A stretch of 64,000 nt of DNA from Ruegeria sp. ANG-S4 (GTDB taxonomy: Bacteria > Pseudomonadota > Alphaproteobacteria > Rhodobacterales > Rhodobacteraceae): positions 434,001-498,000 of the forward strand of contig NZ_JWLK01000001.1 of NCBI RefSeq assembly GCF_000814005.1, read 5' to 3'. The notes under the pieces were generated by a model, which worked only from the letters and a program-made list of their open reading frames with translations, was not told where the DNA came from and searched no databases. The position numbers and the translations under genes were made by a program. Shown one piece after another: positions 37,452 through 47,218 of this stretch (its first letter is position 1; every line of letters starts with the position of its first letter).

Positions 37452-38765
37452 ATGGCTGACCTTTTCGACACCAATTCACCCCAGCCAGCCGATGCCCCAC
37501 ATCGCCCGCTGGCTGATCGGTTGAGACCTCAGACCTTGGCCGAGGTGATCGGGCAGCAGCAGGTCTTGGGGCCCGAAGCGCCGCTGGGTGTCATGCTGGC
37601 GTCGGGCAGTTTGTCCAGCCTGATTTTCTGGGGGCCACCGGGGGTCGGAAAGACCACCATTGCGCGGTTGCTGGCCAAGGAAACCGATCTGCATTTTGTG
37701 CAGATCAGCGCGATATTCACAGGTGTCCCGGACCTCAAGAAGGTCTTTGAAGCAGCCAAGATCCGACGGCAGAACGGACAGGGCACGCTGCTGTTTGTCG
37801 ACGAGATACACCGGTTCAACAAGGCACAGCAGGACGGTTTCCTGCCGCACATGGAGGATGGGACCATCCTCTTGGTTGGTGCGACGACCGAAAACCCATC
37901 CTTCGAACTGAATGCCGCTGTGCTCAGCCGGGCACAGGTTTTGGTACTTGAGCGGCTTGGTCTGGCCGATCTGGAGCGTTTGACCCAGCGCGCCGAGAAA
38001 GAGCTTGGTCGCGCGCTGCCGCTTACGCCCGCGGCGCGGGACGCGCTGCAGGAAATGGCTGACGGGGACGGGCGGGCGCTGCTTAACCTGTCGGAACAGA
38101 TCGCGGCATGGTCGGTCGACGCGCCGTTGGACCCAGAGGCATTGTCCAAAAGACTGATGCGGCGGGCTGCGAAGTATGACAAGTCGGGTGACGAACACTA
38201 CAACCTGATTTCCGCGCTGCACAAATCGGTGCGGGGATCAGACCCGGACGCGGCGCTGTACTGGTTTGCGCGAATGCTGGCAGGGGGCGAGGACCCACGT
38301 TACCTGGCGCGTCGGATCACTCGAATGGCGGTCGAAGACATTGGACTTGCGGACCCGCAGGCGCAGGCGATCTGCCTACAGTCGTGGGAAACCTATGAGA
38401 GGCTGGGTTCGCCTGAGGGGGAACTGGCGCTCGCTCAGGCGCTTGTCTATCTGGCGCTGGCGCCGAAATCGAATGGTGCCTATGTGGGCTTTAAAGCGGC
38501 GATGCGACTTGCCACACAATCTGGCAGCGAACCGCCGCCCAAGCATATCCTGAATGCGCCAACATCGTTGATGAAGGATCAGGGGTATGGCGCGGGCTAC
38601 GCGTATGACCACGATGCGGAAGATGGGTTCTCGGGTCAGAACTACTTCCCCGATGGCATGAAACGACCAGTTTTGTATCAACCCGTTGAGCGAGGTTTCG
38701 AGCGTGAGCTGAAAAAACGGCTCGAGTATTTCGGCAAGTTGCGGGCGCAACGAAACTCTGACTAG
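37452..38765 (+). CDS. rarA: Replication-associated recombination protein RarA (MgsA)
   Basis: 437 residues. AAA+ ATPase: Walker A GPPGVGKTTIARLLA near 57-71, Walker B LLFVDEIHRFNKAQQD near 115-130, sensor region LVGATTENPSFELNAAVLSRA. The C-terminal half (KSVRGSDPDAALYWFARML) is the RarA tetramerisation part. It acts at stalled replication forks. It starts four bases after the protease and is followed closely by rluC. Confidence 0.93.
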   Translation: MADLFDTNSPQPADAPHRPLADRLRPQTLAEVIGQQQVLGPEAPLGVMLASGSLSSLIFWGPPGVGKTTIARLLAKETDLHFVQISAIFTGVPDLKKVFEAAKIRRQNGQGTLLFVDEIHRFNKAQQDGFLPHMEDGTILLVGATTENPSFELNAAVLSRAQVLVLERLGLADLERLTQRAEKELGRALPLTPAARDALQEMADGDGRALLNLSEQIAAWSVDAPLDPEALSKRLMRRAAKYDKSGDEHYNLISALHKSVRGSDPDAALYWFARMLAGGEDPRYLARRITRMAVEDIGLADPQAQAICLQSWETYERLGSPEGELALAQALVYLALAPKSNGAYVGFKAAMRLATQSGSEPPPKHILNAPTSLMKDQGYGAGYAYDHDAEDGFSGQNYFPDGMKRPVLYQPVERGFERELKKRLEYFGKLRAQRNSD

Positions 38766-38873
38766 GACGGCTTGACTCTGCGTCCGATGCGCGCGACAGA
38801 CGCGCATGTTTTCAAGGGCACTGACACAGATGCGAGCCGGGCGGGACAGCCGCGCGGGGCAAGGGGCAATGGC

Positions 38874-39917
38874 ATGAGTGGCGTACAAATGATCACAGTC
38901 GCCGAAGGTGACAGCGACCAGCGCGTTGATCGCTGGTTGCGTCGCATGTTCCCGCATGTCGGTCAGGGCCGCATCGAAAAGATGTGCCGCAAGGGCGAAC
39001 TGCGCGTAGACGGGAGCCGGGTAAAGGCGTCAACCCGTTTGGAGACCGGTCAGGTCGTTCGCGTCCCACCGCTTCCGGACGCTGACCACAAACCTGCCGA
39101 GGTCAAACGTCGGATTTCCGAAGCCGATGCCAATATGATCCAGGCCTGCGTGATTTACCGCGATGACCACATACTGGCCCTGAACAAGCCACATGGGTTG
39201 CCCGTTCAGGGCGGCAGCGGTCAAACCCGTCATGTGGACAGCCTCTCCGAAGCGCTGCGCTTTGGATATGATGAGAATCCGCGCCTTGTGCATCGGCTTG
39301 ATAAGGATACGTCAGGCGTTCTGCTGATGGCCCGGACGCGCGAGGCTGCCAAAGGGTTGACCGCAGCGTTTCGGCATCGAAACACACGCAAAATCTATTG
39401 GGCGCTGGTTGCTGGCGTACCCACACCATATTTGGGCGAGATCAAGACGGGGCTGGTCAAGGCCCCGGGTCGCGGAAAGCAGGGCGAGGGCGAAAAGATG
39501 ATCCCGATACACCTGTCCGAGGTGGACAATACGCCCGGCGCGAAACGCGCACACACGCTTTATGCAACGCTTTACCGTGTCGCGGGCCGTGCCGCCTGGG
39601 TCGCGATGGAGCCGGTCACCGGTCGCACGCATCAGTTGCGTGCGCATATGGCGGGCATCGGACATCCGATCATCGGCGACGGCAAGTACGGCGGTTCAGG
39701 TCAGGAGAACCTCGGTGACGGTTGGGGTGCACAGCTGGGCGGCGTCATCAGTCGCAAGCTGCACCTGCACGCGCGCCGCCTGTCGTTTGAGCATCCGGTC
39801 ACGCACAAACCGGTCACAATAACAGCGCCCTTGCCGGATCATATGAAAGACAGTTGGACAACACTGGGCTGGACCGAAGACCTGGCATCTGATGACCCGT
39901 TTGAGGCGCTGCAATGA
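38874..39917 (+). CDS. Large-subunit rRNA pseudouridine synthase, RluC/RluD type
   Basis: 347 residues. N-terminal S4 domain (QRVDRWLRRMFPHVGQGRIEKMCRKGELRV in two parts), then the catalytic motif RLVHRLDKDTSGVLLMART with the active aspartate, and GRTHQLRAHMAGIGHPIIGD. This modifies uridines in 23S rRNA; RluC specificity is likely but RluD cannot be excluded by eye. The ATG at 38874 (MSGVQMITVAEG) follows AAGGGG; 34 upstream codons are open but unlike the family. It overlaps the next gene by four bases. Confidence 0.88.
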   Translation: MSGVQMITVAEGDSDQRVDRWLRRMFPHVGQGRIEKMCRKGELRVDGSRVKASTRLETGQVVRVPPLPDADHKPAEVKRRISEADANMIQACVIYRDDHILALNKPHGLPVQGGSGQTRHVDSLSEALRFGYDENPRLVHRLDKDTSGVLLMARTREAAKGLTAAFRHRNTRKIYWALVAGVPTPYLGEIKTGLVKAPGRGKQGEGEKMIPIHLSEVDNTPGAKRAHTLYATLYRVAGRAAWVAMEPVTGRTHQLRAHMAGIGHPIIGDGKYGGSGQENLGDGWGAQLGGVISRKLHLHARRLSFEHPVTHKPVTITAPLPDHMKDSWTTLGWTEDLASDDPFEALQ

Positions 39918-40597
39918 CGTCACCCCTGCGGTTGGTGTTGTTCGATGTCGATGGCACGCTGGTTGACAGTCAGGGCAGTATCGTTTCCGCCATGTCGGCA
40001 AGTTTTGACGCCCTGTCGCTGCCCGCCCCAGAGAGAGAGGCGACACTGTCCATAGTGGGCCTGTCGCTGCCTCAGGCCATTGCCCGTCTCGCGCCCGAGC
40101 AGTCCAGCGACCAACAAGCGCTTTTGGTGGAAGGGTACAAAAAGGCCTATCATGCGCAGCGACTGTCGCAGGGGGCGGCAAGCTCTCCGCTTTACCCCGG
40201 CGCACGTGAGGTGATCGAGACTTTGCATGCAACGCCCGAGATTTTGCTGGGCGTGGCCACCGGCAAATCGCAGCGCGGGCTGGATGCGTTGCTGGACGCG
40301 CATGATTTGGCGCAGTTTTTTGTAACCCGGCAAGTGGCTGACCACCATCCATCAAAGCCGCACCCATCGATGATCGAAACGGCATTGTCCGAGACCGGTA
40401 TAGCCCCAAAGAATACCGTGATGATCGGAGACACCAGCTTTGACATGGAGATGGCCGCCGCTGCGGGCGTCGCCGCTGTGGGCGTGAGTTGGGGCTATCA
40501 TGAGCCATCTGCCCTGACATCTGCCGCAGATGTTATCGACAGTTTTGAAGCTTTGCCGGATGTCCTGAACAGGATTTGGGAACAAGAAGATGAGTGA
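39914..40597 (+). CDS. HAD-family phosphatase, Gph-like
   Basis: 227 residues. HAD motif I LFDVDGTLVDSQGS near 8-21, motif II/III region GVATGKSQRGL, and motif IV MIGDTSFDMEMAAAAGV near 177-193. It resembles phosphoglycolate phosphatase and similar small-molecule phosphatases; the substrate cannot be fixed. It overlaps rluC by four bases and the ATP12 gene by eight, so translation is coupled. In this clade the trio rluC-HAD-ATP12 is a recognised neighbourhood. Confidence 0.82.
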   Translation: MTSPLRLVLFDVDGTLVDSQGSIVSAMSASFDALSLPAPEREATLSIVGLSLPQAIARLAPEQSSDQQALLVEGYKKAYHAQRLSQGAASSPLYPGAREVIETLHATPEILLGVATGKSQRGLDALLDAHDLAQFFVTRQVADHHPSKPHPSMIETALSETGIAPKNTVMIGDTSFDMEMAAAAGVAAVGVSWGYHEPSALTSAADVIDSFEALPDVLNRIWEQEDE

Positions 40598-41297
40598 TTG
40601 GAAGCCAAAACGCTTTTGGACAGAGAGTGTCGTTGTCGCGACCGATGGCGGACATACCGTAGAACTGGATGGCCGCCGGGTCAAAACGCCGGCGAAGGCC
40701 GCCCTGATTTTGCCGACGCATGCCATGGCGCAGGCGGTTGCTGCCGAATGGGACGCGCAAGAGACCGAAGTGGACCCGACCACTATGCCATTCACGCGCT
40801 CGGCCAATGCCGCGATCGACAAAGTGCAAATTCAGCATGCTGAGGTCGCAGACATGCTGGCCGATTACGGTGATTCCGACCTGTTGTGTTATCGCGCGGC
40901 CTATCCCGAAGCGTTGCAGCAGCGTCAGGCTGCTCAGTGGGACCCTGCATTGGACTGGGCAGCGGAGGCGTTGAACGCGCGACTGGTCCCTGTGGCCGGC
41001 GTATTGCATCAGCCGCAACCGGCCGAAGCGCTCCAAACTCTCAGGCAGCAAGTTCACGGCTTGGATGCATTCCAACTTGCCGCGTTTCATGACCTAGTCA
41101 GCCTGTCTGGCAGTTTGATCCTCGGCTTTGCCGCCGCGCGTGGTTGGCGCAGTGCAGATGAGATTTGGGAAATCTCGCGCCTTGACGAGAACTGGCAGGT
41201 CGAACAGTGGGGCCACGATGACGAAGCCCACACCGTTGCCGAGACCAAAAAAGCTGCTTTTTTGCATGCCAAACGCTTCTTTGATCTATCGAATTGA
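40590..41297 (+). CDS. ATP12-family F1-ATPase assembly chaperone
   Basis: 235 residues. The start KPKRFWTESVVVATDGGHTVELDGRRVKTPAKAALILPT (in parts) and the end ARGWRSADEIWEISRLDENWQVEQWGHDDE are typical of alphaproteobacterial ATP12, the chaperone that binds the F1 alpha subunit. This family is shared with mitochondria. It starts inside the end of the phosphatase gene. No ATP synthase genes are in the window. Confidence 0.9.
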   Translation: MSDWKPKRFWTESVVVATDGGHTVELDGRRVKTPAKAALILPTHAMAQAVAAEWDAQETEVDPTTMPFTRSANAAIDKVQIQHAEVADMLADYGDSDLLCYRAAYPEALQQRQAAQWDPALDWAAEALNARLVPVAGVLHQPQPAEALQTLRQQVHGLDAFQLAAFHDLVSLSGSLILGFAAARGWRSADEIWEISRLDENWQVEQWGHDDEAHTVAETKKAAFLHAKRFFDLSN

Positions 41298-41503
41298 TCC
41301 TTGTGGCCTGTTTTTAGTGCATGACAACAAAAACCTGCGCCGTTGACCTATTGATTTACCTGATCCCACCCTTGACGTTTGTTGATGAATGCGCCCAAAC
41401 TCGGGCCACTAAAGGGGAGACACCTTTTGGGTAACCTTTCCGGCATGGGAGTGTCGGATAGAACCGCTCCTTCAAGGGGGTGGAAAATCAGGAAGAGGTA
41501 AAA

Positions 41504-42520
41504 ATGAAAAAATCCGTAATCTTGGGCGCGGCGACGATTGCCGGTCTGGCTGCAGGCGCAGCTGTGGCGGGCACTGTGGACGACGTCAAAGCGCGCGGCA
41601 AGCTGAACTGTGGCGTGACCACTGGTCTTGTTGGATTCGCTGCACCCGACGCAAATGGTGAGTGGAAAGGCTTTGACGTTTCGCTTTGCCGCGCTGTTGC
41701 TGCAGCCGTTCTGGGCGATGCAAGCGCTGTTGAATTTGTTCCGACCACCGGTAAGACACGCTTTACTGCGCTGGCATCCGGCGAGATCGACATGCTGGCC
41801 CGTAACACCACCTGGACCTTCAGCCGCGACGTGGACCTGAAGTTCGAATTCACAGGTGTGAACTACTATGACGGCCAGGGCTTCATGGTTCCCAAGGCAC
41901 TGGGCGTAAGCTCGGCCAAGGAACTGGACGGCGCAACCGTCTGCATCCAGACCGGCACCACGACCGAGCTAAACCTGGCGGATTTCTTCCGCTCGAACAA
42001 CATCAGCTACGAGCCGGTTCCGATCGAAACCAACGCTGAAGCGCAGCAGCAGTATCTGGCTGGCGCATGTGACGTTTACACCACCGACGCTTCGGGCCTG
42101 GCCGCAACCCGCGCCACGTTCGAAAACCCAGGTGACCACGTCCTGCTGCCCGAAATCATCTCGAAAGAGCCGCTGGGCCCGCTGGTCCGTCATGGCGATC
42201 ACGAGTGGGGCGATGTTGTCCGTTGGACTCTAAACGCGCTGGTTTCTGCAGAAGAGCTGGGTGTGACATCGGCCAATATCGACGAGATGGCCGCTGGTAC
42301 GGACAACCCCGAAGTGAACCGCCTGCTGGGTACCGAAGGTACGCTGGGCGAAATGCTGGGGCTGGACGCTGACTGGGCCGCGAAAGCGATCAAAGCCGGC
42401 GGTAACTATGGCGAGATCTTCGCCCAGAACATCGGTGAAGAAACTCCGATCGGTCTGGCGCGCGGCTTGAACGCACAGTGGACCGAAGGCGGCCTGCTGT
42501 ATTCGCCGCCGTTCCGCTAA
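41504..42520 (+). CDS. aapJ: General L-amino-acid ABC transporter binding protein AapJ
   Basis: 338 residues with a signal peptide (MKKSVILGAATIAGLAAGAAVA). The mature start VDDVKARGKLNCGVTTGLVGFAAPDANGEWKGFDV (in parts) is typical of AapJ/BztA. It binds a broad range of L-amino acids in the periplasm. AGAGG lies 5 bases before ATG 41504. First of the aapJQMP operon, and followed by a terminator-like hairpin so that it is likely made in excess. Confidence 0.93.
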   Translation: MKKSVILGAATIAGLAAGAAVAGTVDDVKARGKLNCGVTTGLVGFAAPDANGEWKGFDVSLCRAVAAAVLGDASAVEFVPTTGKTRFTALASGEIDMLARNTTWTFSRDVDLKFEFTGVNYYDGQGFMVPKALGVSSAKELDGATVCIQTGTTTELNLADFFRSNNISYEPVPIETNAEAQQQYLAGACDVYTTDASGLAATRATFENPGDHVLLPEIISKEPLGPLVRHGDHEWGDVVRWTLNALVSAEELGVTSANIDEMAAGTDNPEVNRLLGTEGTLGEMLGLDADWAAKAIKAGGNYGEIFAQNIGEETPIGLARGLNAQWTEGGLLYSPPFR

Positions 42521-42530
42521 ATATCGACGG

Positions 42531-42561
42531 AAAAGGGCGTGGGGCAACCCGCGCCCTTTTT
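42531..42561 (+). terminator. Hairpin between aapJ and aapQ
   Basis: AAAAGGGCGTGGG (42531-42543) pairs with CCCGCGCCCTTTT (42548-42560) with one wobble; loop GCAA; T tract follows. Probably partial, giving more AapJ than membrane subunits. Confidence 0.85.
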
Positions 42562-42645
42562 CTTAACTAAAAGCTGCGGACAGACGAAGAGTGGGGACAA
42601 CCCCACCACGACAGAAGAATCCGCAAGCCACGGGGACTCCATAAT

Positions 42646-43878
42646 ATGTCGACTATGACAGATCCGCCGAAAGCTGATTTTCGGTTGTCGATGCTCATTA
42701 ACGATACCCGCTATCGCTCGTTAACATTTCAGGTGATTGCGGCAATCGTTATTGCGCTCAGCATTTGGTATCTGGGTAACAACCTGATCCAGAACCTCAG
42801 GGCCGCTGGCCTCAACATTTCCTACGCCTTTCTGGGCGATTCTTCCGGATACGACATCAACCAGCGTCTGATCGAATATGACAGCCAGTCTTCGCATGGT
42901 CGAGCGGCTGTTGTCGGGATACTCAACACGCTTTTGGTTGCTTTCCTGGCGTGTATCACGGCCACGATTTTTGGTGTAATCGCGGGTGTTTTGCGCCTGT
43001 CGAACAACTGGCTCGTGTCCAAGCTGATGGCGGTCTATGTCGAGATCTTTCGGAATATTCCGGTTCTGATCTGGATCATCATCATCTTCACGATCATGAC
43101 CGCGGTGCTTCCGGGACCGCGCGCGTTCAGAGGGGACAATCCAACATCCAGTATGTTGTTTGACCTGTTCGCCTTTACGAACCGAGGCGTCTATGTCCCG
43201 CGGCCTGAATTCGCGCATGGGCTTTTTGGCCCAGCCGTTTTGAACTGGATTTTGGTCCTCGCCGTTCTGGTCGGATCATGGTTCGCCACGCGTGAGATCG
43301 ACAAACGGGCAACCAAGACACAGGAAGAAACCGGCGAACGTCCCAAGACAACGCTGTTGAACCTTGCCGTCTGGCTTGTGCCGTTCGTCATTCTGATGTT
43401 CCTGATGGGACTGACCTGGAATGTCCCCGAGTTGAAAGGCTTCAACTTCAGTGGCGGCATCAAGGTTGGTGGCCCGCTGATTGCGCTTTGGTTTGCCCTG
43501 TCAATCTACACCGGTGCCTTCATCGCCGAAAACGTGCGGGCCGGTATTCAGGCGATTTCCAAGGGCCAGACCGAGGCCGCCGCCGCGCTGGGCTTGCGCC
43601 CCGGACGGATCATGAACCTCGTGATCCTGCCTCAGGCGTTGCGGGTCATCATACCGCCGCTGATCTCGCAATATCTCAACATCACCAAGAACTCGTCACT
43701 GGCAATTGCCGTGGGTTACGCGGATATCACCGCGACCTTGGGTGGCATTACGCTGAACCAGACCGGTCGCGCGATCGAATGTGTTCTGCTGCTGATGCTG
43801 TTCTACCTGACGGCCTCGTTGCTGATCTCGATGGTGATGAACATCTACAACGCATCCGTCAAGTTGAAGGAGCGCTGA
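42646..43878 (+). CDS. aapQ: General L-amino-acid ABC transporter permease AapQ
   Basis: 410 residues. The amino-acid permease EAA loop is in NVRAGIQAISKGQTEAAAALGLRPGRIMNL near 300-330, and the end LGGITLNQTGRAIECVLLLM is typical. Length matches AapQ, which has an extra N-terminal region versus HisQ. It forms a heterodimer with AapM. Followed by aapM three bases later. Confidence 0.92.
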   Translation: MSTMTDPPKADFRLSMLINDTRYRSLTFQVIAAIVIALSIWYLGNNLIQNLRAAGLNISYAFLGDSSGYDINQRLIEYDSQSSHGRAAVVGILNTLLVAFLACITATIFGVIAGVLRLSNNWLVSKLMAVYVEIFRNIPVLIWIIIIFTIMTAVLPGPRAFRGDNPTSSMLFDLFAFTNRGVYVPRPEFAHGLFGPAVLNWILVLAVLVGSWFATREIDKRATKTQEETGERPKTTLLNLAVWLVPFVILMFLMGLTWNVPELKGFNFSGGIKVGGPLIALWFALSIYTGAFIAENVRAGIQAISKGQTEAAAALGLRPGRIMNLVILPQALRVIIPPLISQYLNITKNSSLAIAVGYADITATLGGITLNQTGRAIECVLLLMLFYLTASLLISMVMNIYNASVKLKER

Positions 43879-43881
43879 GCC

Positions 43882-45180
43882 ATGGCTGATCAAACAACAA
43901 ACCCGATCGCCTTTGTGGCCGACGGCACCATTCCTCCGTCGCCGCCACCAGCGAGCCAGACGGGAATTATTAAGTGGATGCGCGAGAACCTGTTCTCGGG
44001 TGTCACCAACACGATCCTGACGGTTCTGTCGCTGATGTTGATCTACGTCCTGCTCAGGAACACGTTACCGTGGATCTTGAACGGCGTTTGGAATGCGGAC
44101 TCGCTGGCGCAATGTCGCGAGATTCTGGACGGCAAGACCGGGGCCTGTTTCGCGGTCCTGACCGAGCGTTGGCACCAACTGATCTACGGGTTCAAATACC
44201 CGGATGATGCCTACTGGCGACCCAATCTGGCCTTTGTGCTGATGCTGGTCGCGGCAGCACCCGTGCTGTTCTTTGATCTGCCGCGTAAAATGCTGCTGTT
44301 CACCGCCCTGTATCCGTTCGTTGCCTTTTGGCTGATCTGGGGTGGCGCGATCATGGTGCCCGTCGTAGCGCTGTTGGGCTGCGTCGCGGCAGGTGCCGTG
44401 TTCCAGAAGTTTGGCCGCAACAGCTTTGCCACCGGCTTCTTCGGCGCAATTATCGTGGCGTTGGTCGTTTGGAATGTCGGCGGTGCTCTGATTCCGGAAG
44501 ATGCCAATGAGGGCGCCATGCTCTCGGCGGTGCCCAGCCGTGATCTGGGTGGCTTCATGCTGAACCTGATGCTGGGTGTGACCTGTGTGTCGCTGTCCTT
44601 GCCGTTGGGCATTGCATTGGCCTTGGGCCGTCAGTCCGACATGCCGCTGATCAAATGGGTCTGCGTCATCTTCATCGAATTCATCCGCGGCGTGCCTTTG
44701 ATCACGCTGCTGTTCGTGGCTTCGGTGATGCTGGCCTATTTCTTCCCGCCTGACAGCACGGTCGACCTGTTCTTGCGCGTTGTGATCATGATCACCATGT
44801 TCTCGGCCGCCTACATCGCCGAGGTGATCCGCGGCGGTCTGGCCGCACTTCCCCGTGGACAGTACGAGGCAGCAGATAGTCTGGGCTTGGATTACCCGCA
44901 GGCGATGCGGTTGATCATCCTGCCGCAGGCTCTGAAGATCTCGATCCCCGGGATCGTGAACGTGGCCGTGGGCCTGTTCAAGGACACCACACTGGTTTCG
45001 GTCATCTCGATGTTCGATCTGGTGGGCATGATCCGGGGTCCCATCCTGGCGTCGACCGAATGGAACGGCGTCTATTGGGAGCTTCTGGGCTTTGCCGCGC
45101 TTCTGTTCTTCGTCGTCTGTTATGGCATCTCTCAATATTCCCAGTGGCTCGAGCGTCGCCTTGCCACGGATCATCACTAA
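43882..45180 (+). CDS. aapM: General L-amino-acid ABC transporter permease AapM
   Basis: 432 residues. The EAA loop is AEVIRGGLAALPRGQYEAADSLGLDYPQAMRLI near 310-345. There is a long hydrophobic insert in the first half, as in other AapM/BztC proteins. It pairs with AapQ in the membrane. The next gene starts 12 bases on. Confidence 0.92.
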   Translation: MADQTTNPIAFVADGTIPPSPPPASQTGIIKWMRENLFSGVTNTILTVLSLMLIYVLLRNTLPWILNGVWNADSLAQCREILDGKTGACFAVLTERWHQLIYGFKYPDDAYWRPNLAFVLMLVAAAPVLFFDLPRKMLLFTALYPFVAFWLIWGGAIMVPVVALLGCVAAGAVFQKFGRNSFATGFFGAIIVALVVWNVGGALIPEDANEGAMLSAVPSRDLGGFMLNLMLGVTCVSLSLPLGIALALGRQSDMPLIKWVCVIFIEFIRGVPLITLLFVASVMLAYFFPPDSTVDLFLRVVIMITMFSAAYIAEVIRGGLAALPRGQYEAADSLGLDYPQAMRLIILPQALKISIPGIVNVAVGLFKDTTLVSVISMFDLVGMIRGPILASTEWNGVYWELLGFAALLFFVVCYGISQYSQWLERRLATDHH

Positions 45181-45192
45181 GGGGTTCAACAC

Positions 45193-45984
45193 ATGTCTGA
45201 ACTTGCAGTAGAACGCGAAATCGACCGCTCCAAAATGCAGGTGAGCGACGAGGTCGCCATCGAAATCAACAACATGAACAAGTGGTACGGGTCCTTCCAT
45301 GTGCTGCGCGACATCAATCTGACCGTCAATCAAGGCGAGCGGATCGTGATCGCGGGTCCGTCTGGGTCAGGCAAGTCGACTCTGATCCGCTGCCTGAACG
45401 CGCTGGAAGAGCATCAGCAGGGCACGATCGTTGTGGACGGAACCGAGCTGTCGAATGACCTCAAGAACATCGACAAGATCCGGTCCGAGGTTGGGATGGT
45501 GTTCCAGCACTTCAACCTGTTCCCACATCTGACCATTCTGGAAAACTGCACGCTGGCCCCGATCTGGGTGCGCAAGACGCCCAAGAAAGAGGCCGAAGAC
45601 CGCGCGATGCATTTCCTTGAAAAGGTGAAGATCCCGGATCAGGCGCTGAAATATCCCGGTCAGCTCTCTGGTGGTCAGCAGCAGCGTGTGGCGATTGCCC
45701 GCTCGCTGTGCATGATGCCGCGGATCATGTTGTTCGATGAACCGACATCGGCGCTGGACCCAGAGATGATCAAAGAGGTGCTCGACACCATGATCGAACT
45801 GGCCGAGGAAGGCATGACCATGCTGTGCGTGACCCACGAAATGGGCTTTGCCCGTCAGGTCGCCAACCGCGTGATCTTTATGGATGCCGGTCAGATCGTG
45901 GAACAGAACGAACCCGAAGAGTTCTTCAACAACCCGCAAAGCGAGCGGACCAAGCTGTTCCTGAGCCAGATTCTTGGGCACTGA
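45193..45984 (+). CDS. aapP: General L-amino-acid ABC transporter ATPase AapP
   Basis: 263 residues. Walker [10 protein letters not shown] near 56-64, signature [15 protein letters not shown] near 157-171, Walker [15 protein letters not shown] near 180-193, H-loop in [11 protein letters not shown]. It energises AapQM. Closest outside AapP would be GlnQ/HisP types, but the operon settles it. Confidence 0.93.
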   Translation: MSELAVEREIDRSKMQVSDEVAIEINNMNKWYGSFHVLRDINLTVNQGERIVIAGPSGSGKSTLIRCLNALEEHQQGTIVVDGTELSNDLKNIDKIRSEVGMVFQHFNLFPHLTILENCTLAPIWVRKTPKKEAEDRAMHFLEKVKIPDQALKYPGQLSGGQQQRVAIARSLCMMPRIMLFDEPTSALDPEMIKEVLDTMIELAEEGMTMLCVTHEMGFARQVANRVIFMDAGQIVEQNEPEEFFNNPQSERTKLFLSQILGH

Positions 45985-46003
45985 TCCCAAGGCAAAGTCG
46001 ATC

Positions 46004-46029
46004 AAGGCGGGGTTTTGCCCCGCCTTTTT
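46004..46029 (+). terminator. Intrinsic terminator after aapP
   Basis: AAGGCGGGG (46004-46012) pairs with CCCCGCCTT (46018-46026), loop TTTTG, then TTTTT. It directly abuts the convergent gene that ends at 46030. Confidence 0.93.
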
Positions 46030-46527
46030 CTATTCTTCCAGCTCGCGTGGGATTGCGAACCCAAGAACCGTGCCGCTGCTCCATCGGATCTGCGCCCATG
46101 TGTCGATATCGAACCGGATCACGGTCGTTGCACATGTGGGGTAGTCATGAAACCGCGCGTGGTTTGGGGCTTGCCGAACTATTTGTTCGGCGAATATCGC
46201 TGTTCCGGGGTTGTGGCCCAGCATCAATACCCTAAGCCCCGAAGCGCCCGACAGTTCGTTCAGTATATCTTCTGCGTCCGCATGGTAGAGGGCGCGATGA
46301 AAGCACACCTTTTCGGCCTCCAACGCCATCCGATCCCATGTCTCGCGGGTGCGTGCGGACGTCGAACTCAGGACTTCATCCGGCAACCAGTCGTTTTTGC
46401 GCAGCCATTCAGCGACCAATCGCGCGGACCTGCGACCACGTTTGTTCAGTGGGCGGTCATGATCAGCGAGACGCAGGTCATTCCAACTGGATTTTGCGTG
46501 ACGGGTCAGGATCAGAGTGCGCGTCAT
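46030..46527 (-). CDS. SixA-like histidine phosphatase
   Basis: 165 residues. The phosphohistidine motif is LTRHAKSSWNDLRLADHDRPLNKRG near 7-31; the second active-site histidine is in LMLGHNPGTAIFAE near 101-114. These small proteins belong to the SixA branch of the histidine phosphatase family and dephosphorylate phosphohistidine proteins or small substrates. The start overlaps the upstream ferredoxin gene by four bases (ATGA). Confidence 0.85.
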   Translation of the reverse strand: MTRTLILTRHAKSSWNDLRLADHDRPLNKRGRRSARLVAEWLRKNDWLPDEVLSSTSARTRETWDRMALEAEKVCFHRALYHADAEDILNELSGASGLRVLMLGHNPGTAIFAEQIVRQAPNHARFHDYPTCATTVIRFDIDTWAQIRWSSGTVLGFAIPRELEE

Positions 46528-47201
46528 GACGGATGAAATGCTTTCATGTGGTGGGCCGATTGCTCGGGATCACGCCCTGCGCCTGCACTGAGCGGGCAAG
46601 ACAACCGGGCCAGACAACCGCCAGTCATGCAGGTCTGACCTTCTTTCGTGGACAAGTGGCCGTGACATGCATCGACGTTGTAAAAGTCGTGGCTGTTCAA
46701 TGCGCCGACCGGACAGGTTTGGGCGCATGGGGCGGCGCACGTCAAGCAAGGTGACACCCCATCCGCCTCGGGGATGGCAAACTCATCCTCAAAGTGCAGC
46801 GCGCCGCGAAATGAGATCATCATACCGACCGTGTCATGCACCAGCGCCCCTACCGGGCTGCTGAAGGTACGCCCCGATTTGAGCGCCCAGTCGATGAAAG
46901 GTGTGTAAGGTGGGCCACCAAACGGGAAATAGGCGACTGCGGTCATATCGCGGGCCAAGTCCCCGATCACACGCTCGGACCAACGATCCACCGGATCGGC
47001 CCCATGCCATTCGGGCGAGGATTTCAGCGTTGGCCAGAAAGACGCACCTGCGCCGAGCAGGATCAGCGTTCCCCGATCCAGTTGCTTGGCGTCTGCCAGG
47101 CGTGGATGCAACGCACCCATAACGATCAGACCAACCTGTTCCGCAGCGCGTAGAACCCCGTTGTATGAACCAAGAGAAGAGGGTTGGGCGAAATCGGGCA
47201 T
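46524..47201 (-). CDS. 4Fe-4S ferredoxin-type protein
   Basis: 225 residues. The C-terminal third carries CLTCAAPCAQTCPVGAL (about 147-163) and CMTGGCLARLSCPLS (about 187-201), enough cysteines for one or two iron-sulfur clusters. The N-terminal part lacks recognisable motifs. Start ATG 47201 has AGAGGAG right before it; seven more codons are open upstream. Redox role is likely; partner unknown. It lies between argB and the SixA gene. Confidence 0.78.
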   Translation of the reverse strand: MPDFAQPSSLGSYNGVLRAAEQVGLIVMGALHPRLADAKQLDRGTLILLGAGASFWPTLKSSPEWHGADPVDRWSERVIGDLARDMTAVAYFPFGGPPYTPFIDWALKSGRTFSSPVGALVHDTVGMMISFRGALHFEDEFAIPEADGVSPCLTCAAPCAQTCPVGALNSHDFYNVDACHGHLSTKEGQTCMTGGCLARLSCPLSAGAGRDPEQSAHHMKAFHPS

Positions 47202-47218
47202 CTCTCCTCTCTGTGTCC

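Noticed and set aside
44065..45333. A 422-residue minus-strand frame opposite aapM and the start of aapP
   Set aside because: His/Gln/Asp-rich low-quality product typical of the complement of hydrophobic codons.
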